A stretch of DNA of 64,000 bases from Aquabacterium humicola (GTDB lineage: Bacteria > Pseudomonadota > Gammaproteobacteria > Burkholderiales > Burkholderiaceae_C): the NCBI RefSeq assembly GCF_030167915.1, contig NZ_JARGNB010000002.1, positions 124,001-188,000 of the forward strand. Reading direction: 5' to 3'. Below, piece after piece: positions 21,368 through 30,827 of this stretch (its first letter is position 1; each line of letters starts with the position of its first letter). Under the pieces are notes generated by a model. That model made no database searches. It was not told the DNA's origin and saw nothing but the letters and a program-made list of their open reading frames with translations. A program made the translations under genes and the position numbers.

Positions 21368-22156
21368 ATGGATCTGGGCATCGCAGGCTGCTGGGCGCTG
21401 GTGTGCGCCGCGAGCAAGGGCCTCGGCAAGGGCTGCGCGCAGGCGCTGGCGCGCGAGGGCGTGAACCTGGTGGTCACCGCGCGCGGGCCGCAGGCGCTGG
21501 AGGCCACCGCGGCCGAACTGCGCGCGATCCATCCGGCGATCGAGGTGCGCACGGTCGCCGGCGACATCACGACGCCCGAGGGCCGTGCCGCGGCGCTGGC
21601 CGCCTGCCCGCGCATCGACATCCTGATCAACAACGCCGGCGGCCCGCCACCCGGCGATTTCCGCGAGTGGGACCGCGAGGCCTGGATCCGCGCGCTCGAC
21701 GCCAACATGCTGACGCCGATCGAGCTGATCAAGGCGACCGTCGATGCGATGGCCGAGCGCGGCTTCGGCCGCATCGTCAACATCACCTCGGGCGCGGTGA
21801 AGGCGCCGATCGACACGCTGGGGTTGTCCAACGGCGCCCGCAGCGGGCTGACCGGCTTCGTCGCCGGGCTGGCGCGCCAGCCGCGGCTGGCCGGGCGCAA
21901 CGTGACGATCAACAACCTGCTGCCCGGCGCCTTCGACACCGACCGCCTGCAGGCCGGCTTCCGCAACGCCGCGGCCAAGAGCGGCCGGCTGCCCGACGAG
22001 ATCGCCGCGTCGCGCCGCGAGGCGATTCCGGCGCAGCGCTTCGGCAACGCCGACGAGTTCGGCCAGGCCTGCGCGTTCCTGTGCAGCCGCCACGCCGGCT
22101 ACCTGACCGGGCAGAACCTGCTGATCGACGGCGGCGCGTACCCTGGCACGTTCTGA
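21368..22156 (+). CDS. SDR-family protein with altered catalytic motif
   Basis: A 262-residue Rossmann-fold protein of the short-chain dehydrogenase family. The cofactor loop AASKGLGKGCAQAL and the motif LINNAGGPP are intact, and Ser141 of the catalytic triad is present (NITSG). However, 13 residues later, where the family has Tyr and the YxxxK motif, the sequence is S154-N-G-A-R158. The C-terminal LLIDGGAYPGTF is typical. Proteins with SNGAR at this place form a recognisable SDR branch often labelled FabG-like. Whether it is an active oxidoreductase is uncertain. It may be co-transcribed with the EamA gene upstream. Confidence 0.8.
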   Translation: MDLGIAGCWALVCAASKGLGKGCAQALAREGVNLVVTARGPQALEATAAELRAIHPAIEVRTVAGDITTPEGRAAALAACPRIDILINNAGGPPPGDFREWDREAWIRALDANMLTPIELIKATVDAMAERGFGRIVNITSGAVKAPIDTLGLSNGARSGLTGFVAGLARQPRLAGRNVTINNLLPGAFDTDRLQAGFRNAAAKSGRLPDEIAASRREAIPAQRFGNADEFGQACAFLCSRHAGYLTGQNLLIDGGAYPGTF

Positions 22157-22286
22157 CCGCCGCCCATCGCATCACGCTCGCCGCGGACACCTCCGATCGC
22201 CTATGCTGGTTGCATGACGAGCGCGGCGGCCGCGGACTCGCGCTGGCAGGCGGTCCGTGGGCACGTGGTGCCGGAAGGAGCGGGCG

Positions 22287-23447
22287 ATGAGACGTTGGGT
22301 GTTGTGGCTGATGACGGTCCTGCTGGCCGCGTGCGCGGCCAAGCCGGTGGTGCCGACGACGAGCACCCAGGTGCTGTTCAACGACGGCGCCTTCGCGCCG
22401 CCGGCCGAGCGCATCGACCCGGCCAGCGTCTTCGAGATGACACCGGCGATGCGCGAGTACTACGACCAGGTGGTCGAGCCGATGCAGCGCCGCCAGGGCA
22501 TGCAGCGCGGGTTGATCGAGGCGCTGTACACCAGCGACCGGCTCAAGCTGCGCTACGACAACGAGTTCACCCGCGGCGCCGCGCAGGCCTTCGAGGCACG
22601 CGCGGGCAACTGCATGTCGCTGGTCATCATGACCGCGGCCTTCGCCAAGCATGCCGGCATGCCGGTGCGCTACCAGAGCGTCTTCGTCGACCCGACCTGG
22701 GGCCGCCGCGGCGACCTGTACTTCACCTTCGGCCATGTCAACGTCTCGCTCGGCCGGCTGCTCACCCGCATGCCCGGCGCCGACTTCGGCCGCCCCGACT
22801 GGCTGACGATCGACTTCCTGCCGCAGGCCGACCTGCGCGGCCAGCGCTTCGAGCTGGTCGACGAAGAGACGCTGGTGGCGATGTACTTCAACAACCGCGC
22901 CGCCGAGGCGATGGCCGCGAACCGGCTCGACGAGGCCTACTGGTACGCCCGCGCCGCGATACGCCAGGACCCGCAGCTGCTGATCGCCTACAACACGCTG
23001 GGCGTCGTCTACCGCCGCCACGGCAACATCGACGATTCCGAACGCGTGCTGCGCTTCGCGCTGGCGCTGGAGCCGCGCAATACCAACGTGATGGGCAACC
23101 TCGCGCAGCTGCTGGCCGACCGCGGCCAGCACGAGGAATCGCAGCAGCTGCTGGCGACGCTGGCCAAGCTGCAGCCCGACCCGCCGTTCAAGCACTTCAA
23201 CGAGGGCCTCGAAGCGATGCGCCGCGCCGACTACCGCGCCGCGCGCAGCGCCTTCGAACGCGAGCTGCGCCGCGACCCCGACTACCACGAGTTCCACTTC
23301 TGGCTCGCGCTCGCGCACCTGCACCTGGGCGATGCGGCGCAGGCGCGCAAGCACCTGGCGATCGCCGCCGAGAACAGCGGCACGCGCGAGGACCAGATGC
23401 GGTACTCGGCGAAGCTGTCGAAGCTGAAGGCGGCGGCGGTGCACTGA
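22287..23447 (+). CDS. Lipoprotein with transglutaminase-like and TPR domains
   Basis: A 386-residue predicted lipoprotein. The lipobox LLAAC places the lipidated Cys at residue 16. Residues about 60-190 resemble a transglutaminase-like cysteine domain, with ARAGNCMSLV (Cys109) and a downstream His in FTFGHVNV. From about 205 there are tetratricopeptide repeats (YNTLGVVYRRHGNIDDSERV, NVMGNLAQLLADRGQHEES, FWLALAHLHLGDAAQARKH). GGAAGGAG precedes the ATG at 22287; a start ten codons earlier would disrupt the lipobox. A scaffold or peptidase role at the envelope is plausible but unproven. Confidence 0.8.
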   Translation: MRRWVLWLMTVLLAACAAKPVVPTTSTQVLFNDGAFAPPAERIDPASVFEMTPAMREYYDQVVEPMQRRQGMQRGLIEALYTSDRLKLRYDNEFTRGAAQAFEARAGNCMSLVIMTAAFAKHAGMPVRYQSVFVDPTWGRRGDLYFTFGHVNVSLGRLLTRMPGADFGRPDWLTIDFLPQADLRGQRFELVDEETLVAMYFNNRAAEAMAANRLDEAYWYARAAIRQDPQLLIAYNTLGVVYRRHGNIDDSERVLRFALALEPRNTNVMGNLAQLLADRGQHEESQQLLATLAKLQPDPPFKHFNEGLEAMRRADYRAARSAFERELRRDPDYHEFHFWLALAHLHLGDAAQARKHLAIAAENSGTREDQMRYSAKLSKLKAAAVH

Positions 23448-23529
23448 GCGGCGAGCCCGGCTCCGCGGCGCGCGGAGTCCGCCTCGCTACACTGGCGGCC
23501 CGCTTCGAAGGCCCGCAGGCCCCGCCCCC

Positions 23530-24378
23530 GTGTCCGACCGCCTCGCCGTCCTGCCGCAATACCTGCTGCCCAAGCAGGCGCTGACCACGCTGGCCGGTGC
23601 GTTCGCGTCGCGGCGCGCGGGTGCGCTGACGACGGCGGCGATCCGGCGCTTCATCGCGCGCTACGGCGTCGACATGGCCGAGGCGGCCGAGCCCGATCCG
23701 GCGGCCTATGCCAGCTTCAACGAGTTCTTCACCCGCGCGCTGAAGGCCGGCGCGCGGCCGCTTGCCGACGCGGCGCTGATCTGCCCGGTCGATGGTGCGA
23801 TCAGCCAGTTCGGCGCGATCGAGCACGACCAGATCTTCCAGGCCAAGGGGCACCGGTACTCGACGACCGCGATGGTCGGCGGCGACGCGACGCTGGCCGC
23901 GTTGTTCGACCACGGCTGGTTCGCGACGCTGTACCTGAGCCCGAAGGACTACCACCGCATCCACATGCCGTGCGACGGCCGGCTGCGGCGCATGATCCAC
24001 GTGCCGGGCGACCTCTTCTCGGTGAACCCGACGACGGCGCGCGGCGTGCCGGGCCTCTTCGCCCGCAACGAGCGCGTGGTCTGCGTCTTCGACGGGCCGC
24101 TCGGTCCTTTCGTGCTGGCGCTGGTCGGTGCGACGATCGTCGGCAGCATGGCGACGGTGTGGCACGGCGTCGTCAACCCGCCGCGCAGCGGGCAGCTGCG
24201 CGAGTGGCGCTACGACGACGGCGCGCCGGTGCTGCTGAAGCAGGGCGACGAGATGGGGCGCTTCCTGCTCGGCTCGACGGTGGTGATGCTGTTCCCGAAG
24301 CAGGCCCTGCGCTTCAACCCGCGCTGGGCGCCCGGCGGCGCGATCCGCATGGGCGAAGTGATGGCGACGTCGGGCTGA
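23530..24378 (+). CDS. psd: Phosphatidylserine decarboxylase proenzyme
   Basis: Makes phosphatidylethanolamine from phosphatidylserine at the inner membrane. The 282-residue sequence carries FNEFFTRALK, CPVDGAISQFG, LSPKDYHRIHMP (catalytic His) and the self-cleavage motif LLGSTVV, with the future pyruvoyl Ser at residue 249. It starts with GTG at 23530 (MSDRLAVLPQYLLPKQ). An isolated gene between the TPR lipoprotein and a GST on the same strand. Confidence 0.95.
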   Translation: MSDRLAVLPQYLLPKQALTTLAGAFASRRAGALTTAAIRRFIARYGVDMAEAAEPDPAAYASFNEFFTRALKAGARPLADAALICPVDGAISQFGAIEHDQIFQAKGHRYSTTAMVGGDATLAALFDHGWFATLYLSPKDYHRIHMPCDGRLRRMIHVPGDLFSVNPTTARGVPGLFARNERVVCVFDGPLGPFVLALVGATIVGSMATVWHGVVNPPRSGQLREWRYDDGAPVLLKQGDEMGRFLLGSTVVMLFPKQALRFNPRWAPGGAIRMGEVMATSG

Positions 24379-24485
24379 CGGCGGCCCGGCGCGCAACGTC
24401 TCTTGTTCGTGACGGACGGCTGCGGCACGCGGCTTGCCGCGGAGGGCTCCCTCTTCCCCTGCACTTGGCCTCAGGAGCGATCGGC

Positions 24486-25124
24486 ATGTCATTGACCTTG
24501 TACGGCTACCAGGGCAGCGGCTCCGCCGCGATCGAAGCGGCACTGAACCTGGTGGACCGGCCGTACCAGCTCGTCAATGCAGCCAGCTGGGACCCGGCGT
24601 CGTCGCTGGACGAGCTGAAGCGCGTGAACCCGCTGGCGCAGATCCCGACACTGGTCTTCGACGACGGCACGGTGATGAGCGAGAGCGCCGCGATCCTGAT
24701 CGAGCTGGGCCTGCGCCATCCGGCGAGCGGCCTGCTGCCGGAAGACCCGGCCGGCCGCGCGACGGTGCTGCGCGGCCTGGTCTACATCGCCGCCAACTGC
24801 TACGCGACGATCGGCGTCATCGACTACCCCGAGCGCGTGCTGCCCGGCCCCAGCGAGGACGAAGCCAAGCGCGTCGTGCAGCGCAGCCGGGCGCGGCTGC
24901 ATGAGCTCTGGGACCGCTTCGCCGACCAGTTTCCCGCCCATCCCTTCCTCGGCGGCGCGGCGCCGAGCGCGCTGGACATCCTGGCCACCGTGGTGTCGAA
25001 GTGGTCGGGCTCGCGCCCGCATCTGCGCGCCGCGCGGCCGGCCTGGGCGCTGGTCTTCGAGAAGGTCGAGCAGCACCCGGCGTTTGTCGCGGTGTTCGAG
25101 CGGCACTGGCCGCAGCAGCCTTAG
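24486..25124 (+). CDS. Glutathione S-transferase family protein
   Basis: A 212-residue cytosolic GST. The N-terminal thioredoxin-like half begins MSLTLYGYQGSGSAAIEAAL and holds the cis-Pro and glutathione-binding pair QIPTLVFDDGTVMSESAAIL. The C-terminal all-helical half follows with HPFLGGAAPSALDILATV. AGGAG is nine bases before the ATG at 24486. The position of the catalytic Ser/Cys is occupied by a SGS stretch. Substrate is unknown; GSTs of this group are often involved in conjugating electrophiles or breaking down aromatics. Confidence 0.87.
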   Translation: MSLTLYGYQGSGSAAIEAALNLVDRPYQLVNAASWDPASSLDELKRVNPLAQIPTLVFDDGTVMSESAAILIELGLRHPASGLLPEDPAGRATVLRGLVYIAANCYATIGVIDYPERVLPGPSEDEAKRVVQRSRARLHELWDRFADQFPAHPFLGGAAPSALDILATVVSKWSGSRPHLRAARPAWALVFEKVEQHPAFVAVFERHWPQQP

Positions 25125-25164
25125 GGCTTCCGCCCGTTGTTCGCCAGCGTCCTGTGCGTCCGGT

Positions 25165-25782
25165 TCAGCCGCCGGCCAGCGTGCGCCCCGCGCCGCGCAC
25201 GCCGTCGTCGAGGTGCTCGGTGTCGTTGACGCGCAGCACGTGGTGCGGCGGGCGCGCGGTGACGATCGTGATCGAGGCGTTGGCGATGGAGGTCGGCGGC
25301 GCCTGGCCGCTGTCGAGCTGCAGCGGCCCGCGCTGCAGCCAGGCGCGCAGCAGCAGGCCGTGCGTGACCACCGCCAGCGGCCCGCCGAACTCGCGCCGCA
25401 GCGGCAGCAGCGCTTCGAACGCGGCGGCGGCGCGGGCCTCGAAGCTGCGCGCGGATTCGCCGCCCGCGGGCGCTTCTTCCATGGCCAGCGGATCGAAGCC
25501 GAGCTCGTCGTAGGGCCGGCCGCGCAGCACGCCGAAGTTGCGCTCCTGCAGCAGCGGCAGCTCGATCAGCGGCAGGCCGCAGGCCTTGGCGATCGCGCAG
25601 GCGGTCTGGTGCGCGCGCGGCAGGTTGCTCGTCGCGATGCCGGCGATGCCGGCGCCGGCCAGCCGTTTCGCCAGCGCGCGCGCCTGCGCCTGTCCGCGCG
25701 TCGACAGCGGCGTGTCCGCGGGCTGCAGCACGCGGCCCGCGTTGTGCGCGGTCTCGCCATGGCGGATCAACAGCAGGGTCAT
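25165..25782 (-). CDS. Histidine phosphatase family protein
   Basis: A 205-residue phosphoglycerate-mutase-like phosphatase. The catalytic RHGETAHNAG is at residues 7-16, with the phosphohistidine in RHG. Conserved parts SNLPRAHQTA, ERNFGVLRGRPYDEL and the second His in AVVTHGLLLRAWL are present. Its substrate could be a small phosphoester, for example an alpha-ribazole phosphate or sugar phosphate, but no cobalamin genes are nearby. It converges with the GST gene. Confidence 0.87.
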   Translation of the reverse strand: MTLLLIRHGETAHNAGRVLQPADTPLSTRGQAQARALAKRLAGAGIAGIATSNLPRAHQTACAIAKACGLPLIELPLLQERNFGVLRGRPYDELGFDPLAMEEAPAGGESARSFEARAAAAFEALLPLRREFGGPLAVVTHGLLLRAWLQRGPLQLDSGQAPPTSIANASITIVTARPPHHVLRVNDTEHLDDGVRGAGRTLAGG

Positions 25783-25871
25783 CGGCGGCGCGTGGTCGGC
25801 AGGCGGGAGGGGGCGAAGCGATGCAGGCTAGCGGCCACGCCGGGCCGCTTCAATTGTGGGAGGACCCGAGG

Positions 25872-25904
25872 GCGAACTTTTTTTCGTTGCAGCGCGAATC
25901 CATC
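25872..25904 (+). promoter_or_regulatory. Candidate ECF-type promoter before the DUF2892/sigma pair
   Basis: GCGAACTTTTTTT (25872-25884) and CGAATCCATC (25895-25904) lie 63-95 bases upstream of the first gene. GAACTT plus a T-run resembles the -35 GGAAC(T) class recognised by ECF sigma factors, and the second element falls at -10 distance. A seven-T run stands out in 70% GC DNA. This is pattern-based inference only. Confidence 0.4.
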
Positions 25905-25966
25905 CGCATCTTGCGCGCCTCTTGGGGGGCGAGGGTCGTCCTCGATCAACTTCGGAGAGTGAGAAC

Positions 25967-26164
25967 ATGCTGTACGTGAAGAATGTGCCGGGATGGGAAC
26001 GGGTGCTGCGCGTGGTGGGCGGCGGCTGCGGGGCGGTGGCGGCGCTGCTGCTGCTGCCGGCGCCGACGAGCTGGCTGGTCGCCGCGGGCGTCGGCGGCCT
26101 CGTCGTGTCGGGGCTGCTGGGCTGGTGCCCCGCCTGCGCGATGGTCGGCCGGAAGCTGAACTGA
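25967..26164 (+). CDS. Small two-helix membrane protein (DUF2892-like) with CxxC
   Basis: A 65-residue protein with two hydrophobic segments (about residues 13-31 and 36-53) typical of DUF2892/YgaP-type membrane domains. It opens MLYVKNVPGWERVLR and ends GWCPACAMVGRKLN, so a CxxC pair (C54, C57) lies just after the second helix. GGAGAG is 11 bases before the ATG. Its stop codon overlaps the start of the next gene (TGATG), so the two are translationally coupled. It might sense redox state or control the sigma factor; that is inference. Confidence 0.75.
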   Translation: MLYVKNVPGWERVLRVVGGGCGAVAALLLLPAPTSWLVAAGVGGLVVSGLLGWCPACAMVGRKLN

Positions 26165-26676
26165 TGTTCACCGGCGCCGAACCGGTGCTGGTCGCCGCGC
26201 ATGCCGGCGACGCCAACGCGCTGCAGCAGCTGCTGCGCATCGCGCGTCCGGACGTGCGCCGCTACGCGCAGCGCCACTGCCTGATCAGCGACGTCGACGA
26301 TGCGGTGCAGGAAGCGCTGTGGGTGCTGGCGCGGCGCGTGCACCAGCTGCGTGCGCTGGCGGCGTTCTCGGGCTGGCTGATCCGCATCGTGCAGCGCGAG
26401 TGCCGGCGCCTGGGCCGCGTCGCGCTGCGCTATGACCCCTACGACGAAGCGCAACTCGAACGCTGGCTCGCGGTGCGCACGACCGACCAGCTGCGCGTCG
26501 AGCTCGCGCAGGCGCTGCAGTCGCTGCCGGCGCACTACCGCGAGGTCATCCTGCTGCGCGATTTCGAGGAGCTGTCGATCGCCGAGCTCGCCGCGCGCCT
26601 GCAGCTGACGCCGGCGGCGGTGAAGAGCCGGCTGCACCGCGCGCGCGAGATGGCGCGCGAGTACCTTCTTGCCTAG
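26164..26676 (+). CDS. ECF-type RNA polymerase sigma factor
   Basis: A 170-residue sigma factor with region 2 (QQLLRIARPDVRRYAQRHC, DVDDAVQEALWVLARR) and region 4 (LAQALQSLPAHYREVILLRD, SIAELAARLQLTPAAVKSRL), separated by a short linker; regions 1 and 3 are absent, as in ECF factors. It begins ATG at 26164, overlapping the stop of the DUF2892-like gene. No conventional zinc-finger anti-sigma gene follows; instead the next gene converges and overlaps it by four bases. The membrane partner upstream is therefore the only candidate regulator in cis. Confidence 0.9.
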   Translation: MFTGAEPVLVAAHAGDANALQQLLRIARPDVRRYAQRHCLISDVDDAVQEALWVLARRVHQLRALAAFSGWLIRIVQRECRRLGRVALRYDPYDEAQLERWLAVRTTDQLRVELAQALQSLPAHYREVILLRDFEELSIAELAARLQLTPAAVKSRLHRAREMAREYLLA

Positions 26677-27443
26677 CGCGCCAGCGTCACGCCGCCGTCC
26701 ACCGTCAGCGTCGTGCCGACGACGTAGTCGCCGGCGCGCGAGGCGAGGTAGATCGCCGCGCCGGCCATGTCGTCGTCGACGCCGATGCGGCCGGACGGGA
26801 TGCGCTTGGCGACCGCATCGCCGTGGTCGCGCGCGTCCTTGTTCATGTCGGACGCGAAGGCGCCGGGCGCGATCGCGCTGACGACGATGTGGTCCTGCAC
26901 CAGGCGCAGCGCCATGCGCTTGGTCAGGTGGATCAGGCCGGCCTTGCTGGCGGCGTACGAGTAGGTCTCCATCGGGTTCACCGACAGCCCGTCGATCGAC
27001 GCGATGTTGATCACCTTGGCCGGCTGCGCTTCGGTCGCCCCCTTCTTCAGCGGCGCGTGCAGCGCCTGCGTCAGGAAGAACGGCGTCTTGACGTTGAGGT
27101 TCATCACCTTGTCCCAGCCGCTCTCGGGGAACTCGTCGAAGGCCGCGCCCCAGGCCGCGCCGGCGTTGTTGACGAGGATGTGCAGCGCAGGTTCGCGCGC
27201 CGTGATCTCGTCGACCAGCGCCTGCAGCCCGACGTGCGTCGAGATGTCGTGCGGCAGCGCGATGCAGGGGCCCAGCGACGACAGCTCGGCCGCCGCGGCG
27301 ACGCAGGCGTCGGCCTTGCGCGCGGTGATGTAGACGCGCGCGGCGCCGGCGCGCAGGAAGCCGGCGGCGATCATGCGGCCGATGCCGCGCGAGCCGCCGG
27401 TGACCAGCGCGACGCGGCCGGTGAGCGAGAAGAGGTCGGACAT
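26673..27443 (-). CDS. SDR-family oxidoreductase, RhlG-like
   Basis: A 256-residue short-chain reductase. It begins MSDLFSLTGRVALVTGGSRGIG, with the NADP-binding GGSRGIG, then NNAGAAWGAA, NIASIDG (Ser) and YSYAASKAG (Tyr and Lys). The sequence resembles RhlG, an NADPH-dependent beta-ketoacyl reductase described in Pseudomonas, in NNAG-WGA, GWDKVM and the IAPG/DGG regions. ATG at 27443 follows GGGAGA; an ATG 33 codons earlier adds a non-conserved tail. Its 3' end overlaps the sigma factor gene by four bases in convergent orientation. Substrate not known. Confidence 0.85.
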   Translation of the reverse strand: MSDLFSLTGRVALVTGGSRGIGRMIAAGFLRAGAARVYITARKADACVAAAAELSSLGPCIALPHDISTHVGLQALVDEITAREPALHILVNNAGAAWGAAFDEFPESGWDKVMNLNVKTPFFLTQALHAPLKKGATEAQPAKVINIASIDGLSVNPMETYSYAASKAGLIHLTKRMALRLVQDHIVVSAIAPGAFASDMNKDARDHGDAVAKRIPSGRIGVDDDMAGAAIYLASRAGDYVVGTTLTVDGGVTLAR

Positions 27444-27617
27444 GGAAGTCTCCCGAAGTGCAGCGAATCGATCGGTCGCGATCTTCACCGCGCCCACGCC
27501 GGCGGACAGTCGCCAAGGTGCCAGCGGTAGCGCGTGCGTCAATCATCTCGCTCGTGCAGGGTTGTTGCGACATCGCGTAGGCTCTCCGGGATTCCCACAG
27601 CACCCGAGGAGCGGCAC

Positions 27618-28601
27618 ATGACGCAGGCGATCCAGATCCAGCAGTACGGCGGCCCCGAGGTGCTGACGCTCGTCGACGTCGCGGTCGGCGAACCCGGCCC
27701 GGGCGAGATCCGCATCCGCCACCACGCGGTGGGCCTGAACTTCATCGATGTCTACCAACGCACCGGCCTGTACCAGAACCCGCTGCCGCTGACCCTGGGC
27801 ATGGAGGGCGCCGGCATCGTCGAGGCGGTCGGCGAGGGCGTCACGCACCTCAAGGCCGGTGACCGCGCGGCCTACGCCAGCAACCCGCCGGGCAGCTATT
27901 CGCAGGCGCGGGTGATGCCGGCCAAGTGCGTGGTGAAGCTGCCCGACGACATCGCCTTCGACACCGCGGCGGCGATGATGCTCAAGGGCCTGACCGCGCA
28001 GTACCTGCTGAAGAAGACGCAGCCGCAGGGCGGCCTGCAGGCGGGCGACCACGTGCTGTGGCATGCCGCGGCGGGCGGTGTCGGGCTGATCGCCTGCCAG
28101 TGGGCGAAGGCGATGGGCCTGCAGCTGATCGCCACCGCCGGCAGCGACGCCAAGTGCGCGCTGGCGCTGGCGCACGGCGCCGCGCATGCGATCAACTACC
28201 GCACGCAGGACTTCGTCGCCGAGGTGAAGAAGATCACCGGCGGCGCCGGCGTCAAGGTGGTCTACGACTCGGTCGGCAAGGACACCTTCGAAGGCTCGCT
28301 GAACGTGCTGCGGCCGTTCGGCCTGCTGGCGAGCTTCGGCAACGCGTCGGGCCCGGTGCCGCCGTTCGCGCCCGGCATCCTGGGCCCCAAGGGCTCGCTG
28401 TACGTGACGCGCGCGACGCTGTTCACCCACATCGCGACGCGCGAGGCGACGCAGGCGATGGCCGAGGACCTGTTCGGCGTGGTGCAAAGCGGCGCGGTGA
28501 AGATCCGCATCGACCAGCGTTATCCGCTGGCCGACGTGGCCCGGGCGCATGTGGAACTCGAGGCCCGCAATACGACCGGCTCGAGCGTGCTGCTGCCGTA
28601 A
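27618..28601 (+). CDS. qor: NADPH:quinone reductase (zeta-crystallin type)
   Basis: A 327-residue medium-chain dehydrogenase/reductase without zinc-binding residues. The N-terminal catalytic part includes VGLNFIDVYQRTGLY, and the Rossmann part HAAAGGVGLIACQWAKAMG. Substitution of the zinc ligands and the motif order match one-electron quinone reductases (QorA). The ATG at 27618 follows GAGGAG by seven bases. It is transcribed divergently from the SDR gene and converges with the histidine kinase six bases downstream. Confidence 0.88.
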   Translation: MTQAIQIQQYGGPEVLTLVDVAVGEPGPGEIRIRHHAVGLNFIDVYQRTGLYQNPLPLTLGMEGAGIVEAVGEGVTHLKAGDRAAYASNPPGSYSQARVMPAKCVVKLPDDIAFDTAAAMMLKGLTAQYLLKKTQPQGGLQAGDHVLWHAAAGGVGLIACQWAKAMGLQLIATAGSDAKCALALAHGAAHAINYRTQDFVAEVKKITGGAGVKVVYDSVGKDTFEGSLNVLRPFGLLASFGNASGPVPPFAPGILGPKGSLYVTRATLFTHIATREATQAMAEDLFGVVQSGAVKIRIDQRYPLADVARAHVELEARNTTGSSVLLP

Positions 28602-28607
28602 CCGGCG

Positions 28608-30121
<1,514 letters not shown>

Positions 30122-30125
<4 letters not shown>

Positions 30126-30634
30126 GCCTTGCGCACCCGCCGCAGCTCGTCGATCACCAGGCACACCGCGCCGAGCGTGATCGCGCTGTCGGCGAGGTTG
30201 AAGCTCGGGAAGTAACCGCCGGGAAACATCGGCGCCAGCCAGCGCCAGTGGAACTGCAGGAAGTCGACGACGTAGCCGTGCAGCAGGCGGTCGATGACGT
30301 TGCCGAGCGCGCCGCCGAGGATCATCGACACCGCGAAGCAGAAGAGCCGCTGCTCGGGGTGCGTCTTCAGCATCCAGATGATGAAGCCCGAGGCCACGAA
30401 GCCGAGCGCGACGAAGAACCAGCGCTGCCAGCCGGCGGCGTCGGCGAGGAAGGAGAAGGCCGCGCCGGTGTTGTGCGCACGCACCAGGTTGAAGTAAGAG
30501 GTGATGGTGCGGCTGTCGTGCAGCGCGAACTCGCCGAGGATCAGCACCTTGGTCAGCTGGTCGAGCAGGATCACCGCGAGCGCGAGGCCGAGCCACAGCG
30601 CCATCGGGGTGGACGAAGAACGGGAAGCTGTCAT
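30122..30634 (-). CDS. lspA: Lipoprotein signal peptidase
   Basis: Signal peptidase II, which cleaves prolipoproteins after lipidation in the inner membrane. The 170-residue protein has four hydrophobic helices and both catalytic Asp regions, [21 protein letters not shown] and [12 protein letters not shown], plus [15 protein letters not shown]. In most bacteria it lies next to ileS; here ileS is about 1 kb away beyond a plus-strand gene. A PAS kinase gene overlaps its 3' end. Confidence 0.96.
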
Positions 30635-30750
30635 CTCGGCGTCAGGCTGATCAGTGGAAATACTGCACGGTGGCGCACAGAACGGGCGCTACTGTAGCGG
30701 TCCGGGACATCGGCGGTCGTTGGGGTTGCCCTGTTCCAAGCGTTCAAGAG

Positions 30751-30780
30751 GCGTGGCCACGCCACCGGCAGACCCGGTGG
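30751..30780. repeat. Palindrome and hairpin in the lspA/FeeM-like intergenic region
   Basis: GCGTGGCCACGC (30751-30762) is a perfect 12-base palindrome, directly followed by CCACCGG-CAGAC-CCGGTGG (30762-30780). Both are about 50 bases before the plus-strand gene. They may be a regulator site and a leader hairpin. Confidence 0.5.
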
Positions 30781-30827
30781 ATGACAACAAGAGCCATTCA
30801 AAACGCCGCATGTCGTTGGGGATCTGA

